From NCBI GenBank assembly GCA_051009975.1, contig JBPCWA010000605.1:1-31937 (forward strand): a stretch of DNA of 31,937 nucleotides, in the 5' to 3' direction. The notes under the pieces were generated by a model, which did no database searches, was not told the origin of the DNA, and saw only the letters and a program-made list of their open reading frames with translations. The DNA comes from Tectiglobus sp051009975. Its GTDB lineage: Bacteria; Pseudomonadota; Alphaproteobacteria; Rhizobiales; Hyphomicrobiaceae. Both the position numbers and the translations under genes were made by a program. Of the stretch, positions 31,165-31,937 are shown one piece after another. The first letter of the stretch is position 1, and each line of letters begins with the position of its first letter.

Positions 31165-31937
31165 ATGTCTGCAAAAGACGTAAAATTCTCAGGTGATGCT
31201 CGCGAGCGCATGATGCGGGGCGTGGACACCTTAGCCAACGCGGTCAAGGTAACTCTCGGACCGAAAGGACGCAACGTCATCATTGACAAGTCCTTCGGAG
31301 CTCCCCGCTCCACCAAGGACGGTGTTACCGTTGCGAAGGAAATCGAACTCGAGGACAAGTTCGAGAACATGGGCGCACAGCTGGTGCGCGAGGTCGCCTC
31401 CAAAACCAACGATGTCGCTGGCGACGGGACTACCACAGCAACGGTTCTAGCTCAGTCCATCGTTCGCGAAGGGCTGAAGTCCGTCGCTGCCGGCATGAAC
31501 CCGATGGATCTGAAGCGCGGCATCGAAAAAGCCGTGCATCAAGTCGTCGAAGAAATCGAAAAGCGATCCAAAAAAGTCAAGAATTCGGACGAAATTGCTC
31601 AGGTCGGCACCATCTCTTCGAACGGCGAGCGTGAAATCGGCGATATGATCGCAGAGGCCATGCAAAAGGTCGGTAACGAAGGTGTGATCACTGTCGAGGA
31701 AGCCAAGAGTCTCGACACCGAGCTTGATGTCGTTGAGGGCATGCAGTTCGATCGCGGTTACCTGTCTCCTTACTTCATCACCAACGCCGACAAGATGGTC
31801 GTGGAACTGGAAGATCCATACGTCCTGATACACGAGAAGAAACTTTCGAACCTTCAGGCTATGCTGCCGGTCCTTGAAGCCGTTGTTCAAACGGGCAAGC
31901 CACTCCTCATCATCGCCGAAGACGTTGAAGGAGAAGC
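31165..31937 (+). CDS. groEL: Chaperonin GroEL, N-terminal part (runs off the window)
   Basis: The first 257 codons of GroEL are present, covering the N-terminal equatorial and intermediate domains and part of the apical domain. Diagnostic text includes VKVTLGPKGRNVIIDKSFGAP, the ATPase motif DVAGDGTTTATVLAQ, and EGMQFDRGYLSPYFITN. The gene starts 56 bases after groES, with AGGAG ten bases before the ATG, and is cut by the window end. Confidence 0.98.
   Translation, partial: MSAKDVKFSGDARERMMRGVDTLANAVKVTLGPKGRNVIIDKSFGAPRSTKDGVTVAKEIELEDKFENMGAQLVREVASKTNDVAGDGTTTATVLAQSIVREGLKSVAAGMNPMDLKRGIEKAVHQVVEEIEKRSKKVKNSDEIAQVGTISSNGEREIGDMIAEAMQKVGNEGVITVEEAKSLDTELDVVEGMQFDRGYLSPYFITNADKMVVELEDPYVLIHEKKLSNLQAMLPVLEAVVQTGKPLLIIAEDVEGE

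Noticed and set aside
30770..31174. Long minus-strand frames opposite groES and groEL
   Set aside because: They are mirror frames of highly biased, certain coding sequence and have no independent support.
1..31937. tRNA or selC gene, transposase, integrase or phage genes
   Set aside because: I looked by eye for T-arm motifs, transposase and integrase signatures and found none; a tRNA scan would be needed to be certain.

Overview
The window looks like chromosomal DNA of an alphaproteobacterium, most likely of the order Hyphomicrobiales (Rhizobiales). This rests on the style of several proteins (the HNH endonuclease, CreD, CcmI, SMP-30 lactonase and GroES/GroEL), a CIRCE-controlled groESL operon, and frequent GTG/TTG starts at moderate-to-high GC. 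The genus cannot be fixed from the sequence alone. No rRNA, tRNA, CRISPR array, transposase or phage gene was seen.

Layout. 1-4981: the 3' end of a SpoVR gene, a permuted NlpC/P60-type (C92) peptidase facing it, an HNH endonuclease with a strong terminator, an SMP-30 lactonase plus DUF1971 pair, and a TIGR03084 DinB-fold protein. 5021-6568: a ThDP-dependent acetolactate-synthase-like enzyme in operon with the TIGR03084 gene. 6945-9653: creD and ccmI, whose 3' ends overlap. 10166-12085: two related small membrane proteins and an orphan protein. 12284-13951: an enolase-superfamily (mandelate racemase type) enzyme and a small membrane protein. 14326-17272: a selenium locus. 17295-19043: a phnC remnant, then an arginine-rich leader peptide with an attenuator in front of an acetylornithine aminotransferase gene. 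19100-22128: an ABC-2 exporter whose permease and ATPase genes are separated by an orphan gene and a TAGN microsatellite. 22387-29177: a five-gene operon for a prolidase-like amidohydrolase and a complete oligopeptide ABC importer. 29573-30313: an SDR-fold protein lacking the catalytic Tyr and Lys. 30692-31937: the groESL operon with promoter and CIRCE operator.

Two systems stand out. (1) At 14384-14854 a redoxin gene has an in-frame TGA exactly where the first cysteine of a CPYC active site is expected (W-U-P-Y-C). A short stem-loop with an AGUUG loop follows the TGA, a good promoter and ribosome-binding site precede the gene, and the next gene is selD, fused to an FAD-dependent dehydrogenase domain. 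The gene is best read as a selenoprotein that standard annotation would truncate or call a pseudogene. (2) Upstream of the argD-type gene, a TTGACA promoter is positioned so that its transcript would begin at or next to the ATG of a 28-residue peptide with 9 arginines, including Arg-Arg-Arg. A 14-bp Rho-independent terminator follows, ending 23 bases before the argD ATG. The 5' arm of the terminator can instead pair with the 3' part of the peptide-coding region. This is the architecture of ribosome-mediated attenuation, as for trpL in rhizobia, but with arginine as the apparent signal.

All structures and pairings were found by eye. No folding, database search or expression data were available.
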